Assembly: GCF_026341855.1 (NCBI RefSeq)
Contig: NZ_JAPENW010000001.1
Location: 2,232,001-2,296,000 of the forward strand
Reading direction: 5' to 3'
From: Streptomyces sp. NBC_00568
GTDB lineage: Bacteria > Actinomycetota > Actinomycetes > Streptomycetales > Streptomycetaceae
Length of the DNA stretch: 64,000 nt
Below are positions 9,140-17,804 of the stretch, piece after piece. Both the position numbers and the translations under genes were made by a program. Under the pieces are notes generated by a model. The model worked only from the letters and a program-made list of their open reading frames with translations. It was not told the origin of the DNA and did no database searches. The number at the start of each line of letters is the position of its first letter. Position 1 is the first letter of the stretch.

Positions 9140-9892
9140 CTAGAGGTAGTTCTCCAGCCGGGCCGGAGTGAAGCCCTCCGCCTGGATGCGCCGGAGCAGC
9201 CGGACCGTGGCGTCCGTGAGATCGGGTTCGCCGAAGCCGCAGAGGATGTCGCCCGGCCGGAGCCGGTGCGCGTCGGCGGCGCGGCCGAGGACGATCGCGG
9301 CGACCCCGCAGTCGGCGGCGGCGCGCAGGGTGGTGCTGTCGAACCTGCCGTAGGGGGGCCGCAGCAGCCGGGGCCGGATGCCGAAGCGCTGCCGGAGCTT
9401 GTCCTGCTGTCCGCAGATCTCGGCGCGCTGGCTGGCATAGGGCAGACCGCGCAGGGAGGCGTGGTCGAGGGTGTGGTTCTGGACGCTCGCGCCGACCGCG
9501 CGCAGCCGGGCGAAGTGCCCGTACCCCGGCCCGACGACACTGTCCGTGAGGAACACGCTGACCGGCAGCCGCAGTTCGCGGACCATGTCGACGAACCGGG
9601 GATCGCGCTCCACCCCGTCGTCGTACGTCAGGAAGACCACCTTGTCGCGGGTGCGCACATGGTCCACGACGGGCGGCAGTCCCGGACCCGCGGTGCGTGC
9701 GGTGGTCCGGGCCGGCACCTTCGGCGCCGCGGCGAGCGGAGCGGCCAGACCCCAGCGGCGGTACGCCGTCTCCTGCGGACGCACCCGCTGGGCCGCCTTC
9801 TTGCCCAGCCGCTCGATGGGGTCGACGGACTGCGCGCAGCCACCGAGCAGCACCGCCGCGAGCAGCCCGGCGAGCGCCGCCCGCACCCTCAC
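9140..9892 (-). CDS. Polysaccharide deacetylase lipoprotein (NodB domain), copy 1
   Basis: 250-residue exported protein. The N-terminus VRVRAALAGLLAAVLLGGCAQS is a lipoprotein signal with lipobox LGGC. The NodB domain (about 75-250) shows the metal/catalytic motifs LTYDDGVERDP (motif 1), QNHTLDHASLRG (motif 2, HxxxH) and RPPYGRFD (motif 3). Such enzymes remove acetyl groups from peptidoglycan, chitin-like or other surface polysaccharides. GTG at 9892 has GAGGAC 7 nt upstream, inside the 20-nt gap to the homologous upstream gene, so the two are one operon. Motif 1 has Tyr before DD where copy 2 has Ile. Confidence 0.88.
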   Translation of the reverse strand: MRVRAALAGLLAAVLLGGCAQSVDPIERLGKKAAQRVRPQETAYRRWGLAAPLAAAPKVPARTTARTAGPGLPPVVDHVRTRDKVVFLTYDDGVERDPRFVDMVRELRLPVSVFLTDSVVGPGYGHFARLRAVGASVQNHTLDHASLRGLPYASQRAEICGQQDKLRQRFGIRPRLLRPPYGRFDSTTLRAAADCGVAAIVLGRAADAHRLRPGDILCGFGEPDLTDATVRLLRRIQAEGFTPARLENYL

Positions 9893-9912
9893 AGGCAGTC
9901 CTCGACGCGGAC

Positions 9913-10890
9913 TCACAGGTAGTCCTCGAGGCGCGCGACCGCGTACCCCTTGCGGGTGACCGTCTTCAGAAAGCGGCGGACCATGTCGGGCATGGTGCCC
10001 TTCCAGTCCTTGCGGCCCCGGAAGTGGGTGAGGACGATGTCGCCGGGGTGCAGGTCCTGGTCGTCCTCGCGGTACTCCCAGTGGTCGACGAAGACTTCCT
10101 CGTTCCAGATGGGCGCGTACTCGACGCCGCAGGACTTGGCGGCGCGCAGGGTCTCCTGGTTGTAGTTGCCGTACGGCGGGCGGAAGAGGACCGGGCGCTT
10201 GCCGAACTGCTTCTTCATCACGTCCTGCATGCCGCAGATCTCGCGCTTCTGCCGCGCGTAGGACAGGGCGGGCAGATAGGGATGGTGCAGCGTGTGGTTG
10301 TTGAGGGTGATGCCGCGGTCGCGCATCTTCCGGAAGTACCCGTAGTCGTCCTTGACCAGGTAGTCGCTGAGGAAGGCGGTGTACGGGATCTTCAGGTCGC
10401 TCATCATCCGCAGGAAGGCGGGGTCCTTCTCCTCGCCGTCGTCGATGGTGAGGAAGACGACCTTGTCCTTGGTGGGGACGGTCGTGAAGACCGGCGGCAG
10501 CCCCAGCTCCTCCTGGCCGTCGACCTCGAACCCCTTGCGGGCCTCGATGACCGGCTTCCTGGCGGGCGGCGCCGGGGGTGTCAGCGGCACCCCGGCGAGT
10601 CCCCAGCGCTTGGCGGCGGCGACACGCCGGGCCTGCGCCAGCCGGAGCCGGGAGGCGTACGCGTCGAGGGCGCGGGCCGGGGGCGCCTGGAGCCGGACCT
10701 GCCGACCGTGGGCCGGCTTGGCGGCGCCGGAACCGGAACCGGAACCGGGGGCGGAACCGGAACCGGGGGCGGAGCCGGAGCCGGTCTCGGCACAACCGGA
10801 GACGAGGAGGGCGAGGGCGAGTACGCCGACTCCCCAGCGCGCACCGGCCCCGTTTGTGCCGTTTTTATCATTTTGTCGTACGGGTCGCAT
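9913..10890 (-). CDS. Polysaccharide deacetylase lipoprotein (NodB domain), copy 2
   Basis: 325-residue exported protein with lipobox VSGC after a transmembrane-type signal (WGVGVLALALLVSGCAE), then a Gly-Ser-Ala-Pro linker made of repeated GSGSAP units, then a helical stretch and a NodB domain with LTIDDGEEKDP, NNHTLHHPYLP and RPPYGNYN. It is paralogous to the next gene downstream (20-nt gap) and shares its ending ARLE(D/N)YL, so a tandem duplication is likely. The ATG at 10890 has GGAGG 10 nt upstream. The linker DNA is a run of GGAACC/GGAGCC hexamers prone to length change. Substrate unknown; cell-wall modification is the usual role. Confidence 0.9.
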   Translation of the reverse strand: MRPVRQNDKNGTNGAGARWGVGVLALALLVSGCAETGSGSAPGSGSAPGSGSGSGAAKPAHGRQVRLQAPPARALDAYASRLRLAQARRVAAAKRWGLAGVPLTPPAPPARKPVIEARKGFEVDGQEELGLPPVFTTVPTKDKVVFLTIDDGEEKDPAFLRMMSDLKIPYTAFLSDYLVKDDYGYFRKMRDRGITLNNHTLHHPYLPALSYARQKREICGMQDVMKKQFGKRPVLFRPPYGNYNQETLRAAKSCGVEYAPIWNEEVFVDHWEYREDDQDLHPGDIVLTHFRGRKDWKGTMPDMVRRFLKTVTRKGYAVARLEDYL

Positions 10891-10981
10891 GGAGCCGGAT
10901 CCTCCCAGGTCACCGCCCTCGCCAAGGCCCCGACACCGCCGCCGGAAGCACACCGTCCACCGACTGGCCCACAATGGCCGG

Positions 10982-12175
10982 GTGAACGACGTCTCCTTCG
11001 CCTCCCTCCTCACCGCCGAGGGCCGCGCCCTGCTCGACGAGGTCCGCGCCACCGAACCGGCACAGGAACTGGCCGTCGCCACCCGGCTGCGCCGCGAGCA
11101 CCCCGCCGAACTGGTCTCGGCGGCCCTCGGACAGGCCCGGCTGCGGCAGCGGGCGGCGGCGAAGTTCGGGGCCGAGGACGCCGGACGGATGTTCTTCACC
11201 CCGAACGGGGTCGAGCAGTCCACCCGGACGAGCGTGGCGGTCCACCGCGCCGAGCGGCTGCGCGCCCTGGGAGTCCGGTCCGTCGCCGATCTCTGTTGCG
11301 GCATCGGCGGCGACGCGATCGCGCTGGCCCGCGCCGGAATCCGCGTCCTCGCCGTCGACCGCGATCCGCTGACGGCCGCCGCGGCCCGCGCGAACGCCGA
11401 CGCGCTGGGGCTCACGGACCTGATCGAGGTGCGCGAGACGGACGTCACCGAGGTGGACACCTCTTCGTACGACGCGGTCTTCGTGGACCCGGGGCGCCGG
11501 GGCGGCCGGGGCCGGATCTTCGACCCGGAGGCGTACTCACCGCCGCTCTCCTGGGCGATCGGGGCGGCCGCGAAATCTCCGGTCGCCGCGCTGAAGATCG
11601 CCCCCGGCATCCCGCACGAGGCGATCCCCGCCGAGGCGGAGGCCGAATGGATCTCGGACGGCGGGGACGTGAAGGAGGCGGTGCTGTGGTTCGGCACGGA
11701 ACCGGGCCTGGTGCGCGCCACCCTGCTGCCGGGCCCGCGTGAGCTGCGCGGGCGCGGACTGCCTGATCCCGCGGTGCGGGCGGTGGGACGCTATCTGTAC
11801 GAGCCGGACGGCGCGGTCATCCGCGCGCACCTCGTCGCCGAGGTCGCCGAAGAACTGGACGGCGGGCTGGTCGACGAGACGATCGCCTACGTCACGGCCG
11901 ACGAGCTGCGCCCGACGCCGTACGCCTCCGCGTACGAGATCACCGATCAACTCCACTTCAACGTCAAGAAGTTGAAGGCGCTGCTCCGGGAACGGGAGGT
12001 CGGCATCCTGACCGTGAAGAAGCGCGGATCGGCCGTCGAGCCGGAGGAACTGCGCCGGAAGGTGAAGCCGCAGGGCCCCAACTCCGCGACGGTGTTCCTG
12101 ACGCGGGTGGCGGGCGCCCCGACCATGCTGGTGGGGGCGCCCGCTACACCGTCTACTGGTGGTGGACCGTCTTGA
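10982..12175 (+). CDS. Class I SAM-dependent methyltransferase with THUMP-like C-terminal domain
   Basis: 397 residues. Helical N-terminus, then the SAM-binding motif VADLCCGIGGDAIALARAG (about residues 100-118), an acidic strand end VLAVDRDPLT, and DAVFVDPGRRGGRGRIFDPEAYSPPL, a motif typical of this family. The C-terminus (YASAYEITDQLHFNVKKLKALLREREVGILTVKKRG) is a THUMP-like RNA-binding domain, so an RNA substrate is likely but not shown. The GTG at 10982 follows CACAAT by 6 nt, compatible with a leaderless message. Its last 23 bp overlap the end of the convergent gene. Confidence 0.87.
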   Translation: MNDVSFASLLTAEGRALLDEVRATEPAQELAVATRLRREHPAELVSAALGQARLRQRAAAKFGAEDAGRMFFTPNGVEQSTRTSVAVHRAERLRALGVRSVADLCCGIGGDAIALARAGIRVLAVDRDPLTAAAARANADALGLTDLIEVRETDVTEVDTSSYDAVFVDPGRRGGRGRIFDPEAYSPPLSWAIGAAAKSPVAALKIAPGIPHEAIPAEAEAEWISDGGDVKEAVLWFGTEPGLVRATLLPGPRELRGRGLPDPAVRAVGRYLYEPDGAVIRAHLVAEVAEELDGGLVDETIAYVTADELRPTPYASAYEITDQLHFNVKKLKALLREREVGILTVKKRGSAVEPEELRRKVKPQGPNSATVFLTRVAGAPTMLVGAPATPSTGGGPS

Positions 12176-14195
12176 GGGGTGCCAGGTTCGGCTCGGCGCC
12201 GACCGGGCCCGACCTCACGACCGTCGCGGCCTGGCCGCCGTTCGTGCGGAGCGTGAAGGTGCTCCGCTGCGCACTCGTGGGCACCACGCCCTTGTAGTAC
12301 GGGTGGTACACGAACTGGCTGCTGCTCGCGCTGATCGAGGCGCCCGCGGTGTCCAGCGCGCCCGCCGCGATCGACGCGCTGCCGCCGAAGCCGACCACGA
12401 ACTGCGTGCTCGCGGACTCCCGCAGCAGATAGCTCTTGGCCTCGCTCGACAGGGTGCCGGGCGAGGTCCACAGGACGGGTCCGAAGACGTTCATCGCCCC
12501 ACCCGCCGACACGCCGCCACGCCAGCTGTCCGTGGAGGCGAGGGCGGCCTGGCTCGGCGCGCTCCACCAGAACTTCGCGACCGCCGCGGAGGTGCCCTCG
12601 TTGCCGCTCGCCGTGATCGGGTAGTACGAGTACGTCGACGGCCACTTGGAGAAGGAGGTGTGCGTCAGCGCGTACTTCGCCGAAGCACCCACCGTGATGA
12701 TCATGGTGTCCTTCGGGCTCAGGCTGTTGAGGTACGCCTTCACCGAATCGGTCAGCTTGTTGCCGTCGTTGAGGACGACGCTGCCCGCGCTGCTCGTGCC
12801 GTCCGCCCCGGCGGCGGCGGCCGCGGCGAGCGCCGAGTGGTAGTCGGTGCCGGTGGCCAGGAACACGTATTTGGGCGCGCTGGTCACGGACTTCGCCACC
12901 GCGACCGAGGTCGAGTACCGGGACGTGCCCGCCAGCCGCTTCGGCGTGAAGCCGAGCGCGGACACCTGCGAGGAGACCGAGCCGCTGAGGACGGACGTGC
13001 CGCCGATGAGATAGACGTTCGCGCCCGGCTTCAGCACCCGCTTCAGCTCGGCCTTCGTCGCGGAGGACAGCCCGCTCTTCGGGGTCATCAGCACCGGACC
13101 GTGCTTCTTGCCGGCGAGTGCGGGTGCGGTGAGCGAGTACGCCTCGCTGTCCTGGTTGATCAGCACCGCGGCCTTGGCGTCCAGCAGGCCCGGCACACTC
13201 TCGCCGACCGTGTTCCAGGTCCAGCGCGAGGAGGCCGTGTTGGTGCCGTAGGTGTCGGCGCCCCAGACCCGGCCGGTGCCGTTCTTGCGCAGCGGCTGCC
13301 AGCTGGGGTTGGAGCCGGAGTTGCCGCCCGTGTCGGCCGGCACCTTGGTGAGCGCGCCGGTGGCCAGGTCCACGTACTCGGTGGTGTGCACGTCGGAGCT
13401 GTCGCCCGAGGTGTGGGCGTCGAAGATGATCCGCTTGCCGGTGGGCGACCAGGACGGGTTCGCGTAACCGCGGGCGTCGCTGGTGATCTGCCGGACGCCC
13501 GTGCCGTCCGCGTTCGCCGTGAAGATCTGCGACATTCCGCCGTCGACGTGCCGGACGAACGCCAGCTTGGTGCCGTCCGGTGAATAGGCGGGCTGCTCGG
13601 CGTCGGTCAGCACCCGCTTGACCGTCTTCGCCGTCGAGTCGAAGACCCAGACGCCGTCGTTGTCGTAGCAGCCGTAGTTCTTGCGCCGCTCGAACGCCAC
13701 CAGACCGGTCGGGCTCACGGTCGGGTCGTTGTCACAGACGGTGGACGGCTCCTGGGCGGCCGTCAGCAGCGGGTGGGGCGCCCACGAGCCGTCGGAAGGG
13801 CCGTAGGCGAGCTGGCCACCGGTCGAGAAGACGACGTAGCGCCCGCCCCACCAGAAGGTCAGGTCCTCGTACGAGGCGCTGGATCGCACCCCTTCCGCCC
13901 AGGGCAGAGTGATCTTCGAGGAGCCGCTCGGCCTGATGCTCGAGATCTGGCTCGCGGCGGTGACGAGCCGGCTGCCGTCCGGCGCCCAGGCGGCGTACCA
14001 CCCGGACTGGTTGGGAACCTCGGTGGCCTTGCCCGTGGCGGGATCGATCAGGAGCGGGCCGTCCACGAGGATCTTGCCCTCGGTGCCCGGCCAGGGCCCG
14101 GCATCGTCGGCGACGGCACCCGGAGCCGTCGCCAAGGTGGCCGCGGCGAATGCCGCCGCGGTCGCGAGCGCCGTACCACCGCGGCGCTTGAACAT
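12153..14195 (-). CDS. Secreted PD40 (TolB-like) and cell wall-binding repeat 2 protein
   Basis: 680 residues. A Sec signal (MFKRRGGTALATAAAFAAATLATAPGAVADD) is followed by beta-propeller PD40/WD40-like repeats at about 35-320 (YAAWAPDGSRLVTA, PAYSPDGTKLAFVRH, NPSWSPTGKRIIFDA) and then CWB2-type repeats at about 330-600 (AKAAVLINQDSEAYSLTAPALAG, GANVYLIGGTSVLSGSVSSQVSALGF, RLAGTSRYSTSVAVAKSV, STQFVVGFGGSASIAAGAL). CWB2 repeats bind the wall by non-covalent contacts. This order, propeller then wall anchor, suggests a surface-held sensor or binding protein; no catalytic motif is seen. Start at ATG 14195, 11 nt after GGGGGG; a TTG at 14201 is an alternative. Confidence 0.85.
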   Translation of the reverse strand: MFKRRGGTALATAAAFAAATLATAPGAVADDAGPWPGTEGKILVDGPLLIDPATGKATEVPNQSGWYAAWAPDGSRLVTAASQISSIRPSGSSKITLPWAEGVRSSASYEDLTFWWGGRYVVFSTGGQLAYGPSDGSWAPHPLLTAAQEPSTVCDNDPTVSPTGLVAFERRKNYGCYDNDGVWVFDSTAKTVKRVLTDAEQPAYSPDGTKLAFVRHVDGGMSQIFTANADGTGVRQITSDARGYANPSWSPTGKRIIFDAHTSGDSSDVHTTEYVDLATGALTKVPADTGGNSGSNPSWQPLRKNGTGRVWGADTYGTNTASSRWTWNTVGESVPGLLDAKAAVLINQDSEAYSLTAPALAGKKHGPVLMTPKSGLSSATKAELKRVLKPGANVYLIGGTSVLSGSVSSQVSALGFTPKRLAGTSRYSTSVAVAKSVTSAPKYVFLATGTDYHSALAAAAAAGADGTSSAGSVVLNDGNKLTDSVKAYLNSLSPKDTMIITVGASAKYALTHTSFSKWPSTYSYYPITASGNEGTSAAVAKFWWSAPSQAALASTDSWRGGVSAGGAMNVFGPVLWTSPGTLSSEAKSYLLRESASTQFVVGFGGSASIAAGALDTAGASISASSSQFVYHPYYKGVVPTSAQRSTFTLRTNGGQAATVVRSGPVGAEPNLAPLKTVHHQ

Positions 14196-14370
14196 GCTCA
14201 AAGTGACCCCCCATGGATCAGAAACGTCGGAATTGCCGCTCACTCGCCGGGCCGCTGCCTCTCCCCAGAGGCTCACAGCCGCGCCATGGCAGCCGGGTCA
14301 CTGTAGTTCCTGAAGCGACCAGGGGGAACAGAGTTACGAGAGGGCTCCGCACGGGCCGCCGTACGGCGAG

Positions 14371-15648
14371 TCAGCCGCACTCCCGGGCCCGGGCGGTCAG
14401 CAGCGCGCGTTCGCGCTCGTTCCGCGCCAGCGAGGCCGCCCGCTCGAACTCCGCCCGCGCTTCCGCCGTCCTCCCCAGTCGGGTGAGCAGGTCCCCCCGG
14501 ACGCTGGGCAGCAAGTGGTAGTCGCGCAGGGCGGGTTCGCCGGCGAGGGCGTCGACGATCTCCAGGGCGGGGCCGGGCCCGTCGGCCATCGAGACGGCCA
14601 CGGCACGGTTCAGTTCGACCACCGGGGAGGGCGCGCGGGCCGCCAGCAGGCCGTACAGGGTGGCGATCTGCCGCCAGTCCGTGTCCTCGTACGTATAGGC
14701 CTGCGCGTGGCAGGCGGCGATGGCGGCCTGGAGGGCGTACGGCCCCGGGCTGCCGGTGGCGACGGCGCTGGAGCGGCCCAGCGCGGTGAAGCCCCGGCGG
14801 ATCAGCATGCGGTTCCAGCGGCGGCGGTTCTGGTCCTTGAGGAGGACGGGTTCGCCGTCGGGCCCGGTGCGCGCGGCCGCCCGGGACTCCTGGAGCTCCA
14901 GCAGGGCGGCGAGCGCGTACACCTCGGGCTCCTTGGGCATCAGCTCGGCGAGCACCCGGGCCAGCCGGAGCGCGTCCTCGCACAGCGCGGGCCGGAGCAG
15001 GTCGTCGCCCGCCGTGGCCGCGTATCCCTCGTTGAAGACGAGGTAGATGACCTCCAGTACGGAACCGAGCCGGGCCTCGCGTTCGGGGCCGTACGGGACC
15101 TCGAAGGCGACCCCCTTGGTCGCCAGCGTCCGCTTGGCCCGCACGATGCGCTGGGCGACCGTGGCCTCCGGGACGAGGAAGGCGCGGGCGATCTCGGGCG
15201 TGGTCAGACCACCGAGGAGCCGCAGGGTGAGCGCGATGCGGGCCTCGGCGGACAGGACGGGGTGACAGGCGGTGAAGACCAGCCGGAGCAGGTCGTCGTC
15301 GATGTCGTCCGGATCGGCGGGTTCGTCGAGATGGTGCGGAGCCGACAGCGAGAGGTCCCGCCCGACCTCCTCCAGCTTGCGCGCGTAGCGCTCCCGGCGG
15401 CGTACGAGGTCGATCGCCCGGTGCTTGGCCGTGGCCATGAGCCAGGCGCCCGGGTTGTCCGGCACGCCGTCCCGCGGCCACTGCTCCAGCGCCGCGACCA
15501 GGGCGTCCTGGGCGAGTTCCTCGGCGATGCCGACGTCACGGACGATCCGTGCGACGCCCGCGATGATGCGGGGGGACTCGATACGGAAGATGGTCTCGAC
15601 GGCCGTGTCGACACCGCCGGCGGGGGCTGGGGTGGGCTGCTGTTCCAC
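14371..15648 (-). CDS. ECF42-type RNA polymerase sigma factor with C-terminal extension
   Basis: 425 residues, about twice the size of a simple ECF factor. Sigma region 2 (ESPRIIAGVARIVRDVGIAEELAQDALVAALEQW) and region 4 (ARIALTLRLLGGLTTPEIARAFLVPEATVAQRIVRAKRTL) occupy residues 20-180. The rest (SVLEVIYLVFNEGYAATAGDDLLRPALCEDALRLARVLAELMPKEPEVYALAALLELQ) is the TPR-like domain that defines the group and takes the place of an anti-sigma factor. The gene is 44 bp downstream of a DGPF/YCII gene, the usual ECF42 partner. The stimulus is unknown. Confidence 0.9.
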   Translation of the reverse strand: MEQQPTPAPAGGVDTAVETIFRIESPRIIAGVARIVRDVGIAEELAQDALVAALEQWPRDGVPDNPGAWLMATAKHRAIDLVRRRERYARKLEEVGRDLSLSAPHHLDEPADPDDIDDDLLRLVFTACHPVLSAEARIALTLRLLGGLTTPEIARAFLVPEATVAQRIVRAKRTLATKGVAFEVPYGPEREARLGSVLEVIYLVFNEGYAATAGDDLLRPALCEDALRLARVLAELMPKEPEVYALAALLELQESRAAARTGPDGEPVLLKDQNRRRWNRMLIRRGFTALGRSSAVATGSPGPYALQAAIAACHAQAYTYEDTDWRQIATLYGLLAARAPSPVVELNRAVAVSMADGPGPALEIVDALAGEPALRDYHLLPSVRGDLLTRLGRTAEARAEFERAASLARNERERALLTARARECG

Positions 15649-15692
15649 AACCCACCATCAGACACCCACGGCGGCGTCAGGCCAAGGAGTCC

Positions 15693-16049
15693 TCAGCCCC
15701 CGGCGATCTCCCGCACCTCGCAGGTGACCGTCCAGAACTCCTCGTGCACCTTCAGGAACCGCTTGGTCCACTCCACGGCCTCGGCCATGTCCTTGCACTG
15801 CATGATCGCGTAGCCGCCGACGACCTCCTTGGACTCGGTGAAGGGCCCGTCGGTGACGGACAGCTGCCCACCCGACCAGTGGACGCGCTTGCCCTGCGAG
15901 GTGGGCGCCAGGCCGTCGGTCTCCAGCATGACGCCCGCCTTGGTGATCTCCTCGATGAGCTCGCCCATCCGCTGCATCAGCTCGGGGCTGGGACCCTCGG
16001 CCGGCGCGGTGCTCTCGTCGATCTGGACCAGCGAAAGATAGCGGGGCAT
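15693..16049 (-). CDS. DGPF/YCII-related protein, partner of the ECF42 sigma factor
   Basis: 118-residue YCII-fold protein (MPRYLSLVQIDESTAP, KVHWSGGQLSVTDGPFTESKEVVGGYAIMQCKD). The DGPF motif that names the family is at about residues 66-69. Proteins of this type are almost always next to ECF42-type sigma genes and may sense a signal or work as small enzymes; their biochemical action is not settled. The ATG at 16049 follows GAGGAGTCACC. It is the first gene of the pair. Confidence 0.9.
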   Translation of the reverse strand: MPRYLSLVQIDESTAPAEGPSPELMQRMGELIEEITKAGVMLETDGLAPTSQGKRVHWSGGQLSVTDGPFTESKEVVGGYAIMQCKDMAEAVEWTKRFLKVHEEFWTVTCEVREIAGG

Positions 16050-16194
16050 GGTGACTCCTCGTGTCTGTGGTGCCTCGGAGGCGGGGCTTCTCCCTGCCTC
16101 TCACCCATGCGTCGAACGGGAGACACCTTCTTCGACACCGTCCCCGGATTTCTTTGGATTCTTTCTCCGGGCGAGGTCAGACGGGTCAATCGGG

Positions 16195-16624
16195 TCAGTC
16201 GGCGAAGTCCTTGAGCTTCTGCGTGTCCAGCGTGAACCCGACCGGATCCGGCAGCTCGATCACCGCTCCGAACGCACGGGTGGTGAGAGAGCGGTAGACG
16301 CCACCCTCGGGATCGCAGTGCACGGTCACGCTGTCCGTGTCCCGGTCGACGAGGAGGCAGACGGGGATGCCGGCGGCCGCGTATCCGTCGGGCTTCTCGA
16401 TCCGGTCACGCCGGTCGGCGTCCCGGTCGTGCGAGATGACCTCGACGACCATCAGGACACCCGCGGGCTCGGACCACTCGCCCTTTCCCGCGAAGTACTC
16501 CTCGGGCGCCAAGACCCCGTCCGGCTTGGCCCGCCCCTTGCGGTAGGCCTCGACCTTCAGCCCTTGCTCCGGGTAGAGGAACAGCTCAGGCCGTCACGGG
16601 CGGACCGTGCTGCAAGGTCGTCAT
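16195..16624 (-). pseudogene. Uma2-family (restriction endonuclease-like) gene, internally deleted and frameshifted
   Basis: The 3' part codes without interruption from about 16590 to 16195 for ELFLYPEQGLKVEAYRKG, KPDGVLAPEEYFAGKGEW and VLMVVEVISHDRDADRRD..., the conserved C-terminal two thirds of a Uma2 protein with the PD-(D/E)XK-like core (PDG, E in VVEV, KPDGYAAAGIPVCLLVD). The 5' end is MTTLQHGPPVTA from ATG 16624, a plausible Uma2 N-terminus, but it meets TGA (16586-16588) at once and the frame of the remainder is different. About 60 residues of the domain are missing, so an internal deletion with frameshift is the simplest reading. The ATG overlaps the stop of the upstream gene (ATGA). 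Confidence 0.75.
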
Positions 16625-17499
16625 GTGCCTGCTCCTTTCTCCGCTTTGTCCGTGGTCTTCTCCGCGCGGGGCCCGGTACGCAGAGCGGCGCGCAGCCGTC
16701 CGGCATGGGCGCGCACCTCGTCGGCGGCGAGGGCGGGCCGCCCACCCCGGCACCCCCCGCACAACCCGCCCCGCAGCGCGTGACCGTCCCCGCCCGGCTC
16801 CCCGCACGCCGTGCACACCACCTCGTAGCGGGGCGCCGGTGGCTGCGGTTCGGGTCGCGGGGGCAGCTTGGCGAGGAGCCGGGCGCGTACGAAGGCGTAG
16901 GCGTGCGCCACACGCTCCGGGAGCCCCGCCGTCAGCGCCTGGACAAGCTGCGGCTCACCCGCGCCCCGCGCGAACCACTCGGCGGCCTCCCCCTCCAGTG
17001 CCACGCACTCCCCGGCCGACAGAGTCAGCCGGGCGTCGATCCGGCCGAGCCGGGCCAGCAAGCTGTAGGCGGTCGATCGCGCCGCCGCTGCCACGGGCCG
17101 CTCGGTCGCCGGCGTCTCCCCGGCGAGGAAGGCGTTCCACCAGGCGTCGTCGTGCGCGGTGCGCGAGAAGAAGGTGTGCCAGACCCAGCGGGGGCAGCCG
17201 TCGACGGTGACGGGGCGGCGCACCCTGCGCAAATGCCCTGCCGCGGAGAGGTTGTTGAGGGCGGTGGAGAGGGCGCACTGGCCGTACGGGAGGTGCTTGG
17301 CGAGGGTCTTGATCGACAGGTCCGACTCGTCGGCGAGCCGGTCGATGTACGTCGCGATCGATGCCTCACGGGTGGGCAGATGTGCGAAGTCCCGACCCGT
17401 CCGTGGGGTTTGGTCGGGCGCCGACCGTTTTCCGTACCCCGGATTGGCGAGGGGATGAGCGGAGGGGCGCGGGGCAGCACTAGGCTGGGTGACAGCCAT
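16621..17499 (-). CDS. Helix-turn-helix protein with C-terminal zinc-ribbon-like motif, MarR/replication-initiator-like
   Basis: 292 residues. Residues 35-130 form a winged helix-turn-helix (AHLPTREASIATYIDRLADESDLSIKTLAKHLPYGQCALSTALNNLSAAGHLRRVRRPVTVDG, aromatic WVWHTFFS). A helical middle follows (LSAGECVALEGEAAEWFARG). Near the C-terminus VCTACGEPGG...LRGGLCGGCRGG is a CxxC-X(14)-CxxC zinc-ribbon-like pair. It is common in Streptomyces next to Uma2 genes, as here, where its TGA overlaps the start of the broken Uma2 gene. Function unknown; DNA binding is inferred from the fold. Start ATG 17499. Confidence 0.75.
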   Translation of the reverse strand: MAVTQPSAAPRPSAHPLANPGYGKRSAPDQTPRTGRDFAHLPTREASIATYIDRLADESDLSIKTLAKHLPYGQCALSTALNNLSAAGHLRRVRRPVTVDGCPRWVWHTFFSRTAHDDAWWNAFLAGETPATERPVAAAARSTAYSLLARLGRIDARLTLSAGECVALEGEAAEWFARGAGEPQLVQALTAGLPERVAHAYAFVRARLLAKLPPRPEPQPPAPRYEVVCTACGEPGGDGHALRGGLCGGCRGGRPALAADEVRAHAGRLRAALRTGPRAEKTTDKAEKGAGT

Positions 17500-17804
17500 G
17501 GATCGAGCCTCTTTCGATCAAGTTGGTCAGACCCCCGCGTGGTGTTCCCGCACCCACGGGGGTCGATACTTTCGCGGCGCACGCCACACGCCTGCCACGC
17601 TCCGCCGCGACCCGATCACGAAAAGTCATATCCCCTGGCCCGGACGGCACTTCGGCCGTCCGCAAGGGAGGGAGGGTGGGTTGGACCTCCCGCCCAATCC
17701 ATACAAAAGAGGCTCGAATCCCGAGCCCCGAAGCTCAAGTCCCGCGGACCGGTTCCGGGGGTGTCACGTGAGTCGTGGAGTCGCTTGAGCGGGCCCGGAG
17801 ATCA
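17500..17804. other. Intergenic region HTH gene / LCP gene (305 bp)
   Basis: No gene seen. It carries two small hairpins: CGGACGGC-ACTTCG-GCCGTCCG at 17641-17662 and GGCTCG-AATCC-CGAGCC at about 17711-17727. Either could end transcription from neighbouring DNA. The promoter of the HTH gene should be near 17510-17560. Confidence 0.5.

Noticed and set aside
17711..17730. tRNA T-arm-like sequence (GGCTCGAATCCCGAGCC)
   Set aside because: No anticodon, D-arm or acceptor stem can be built around it.
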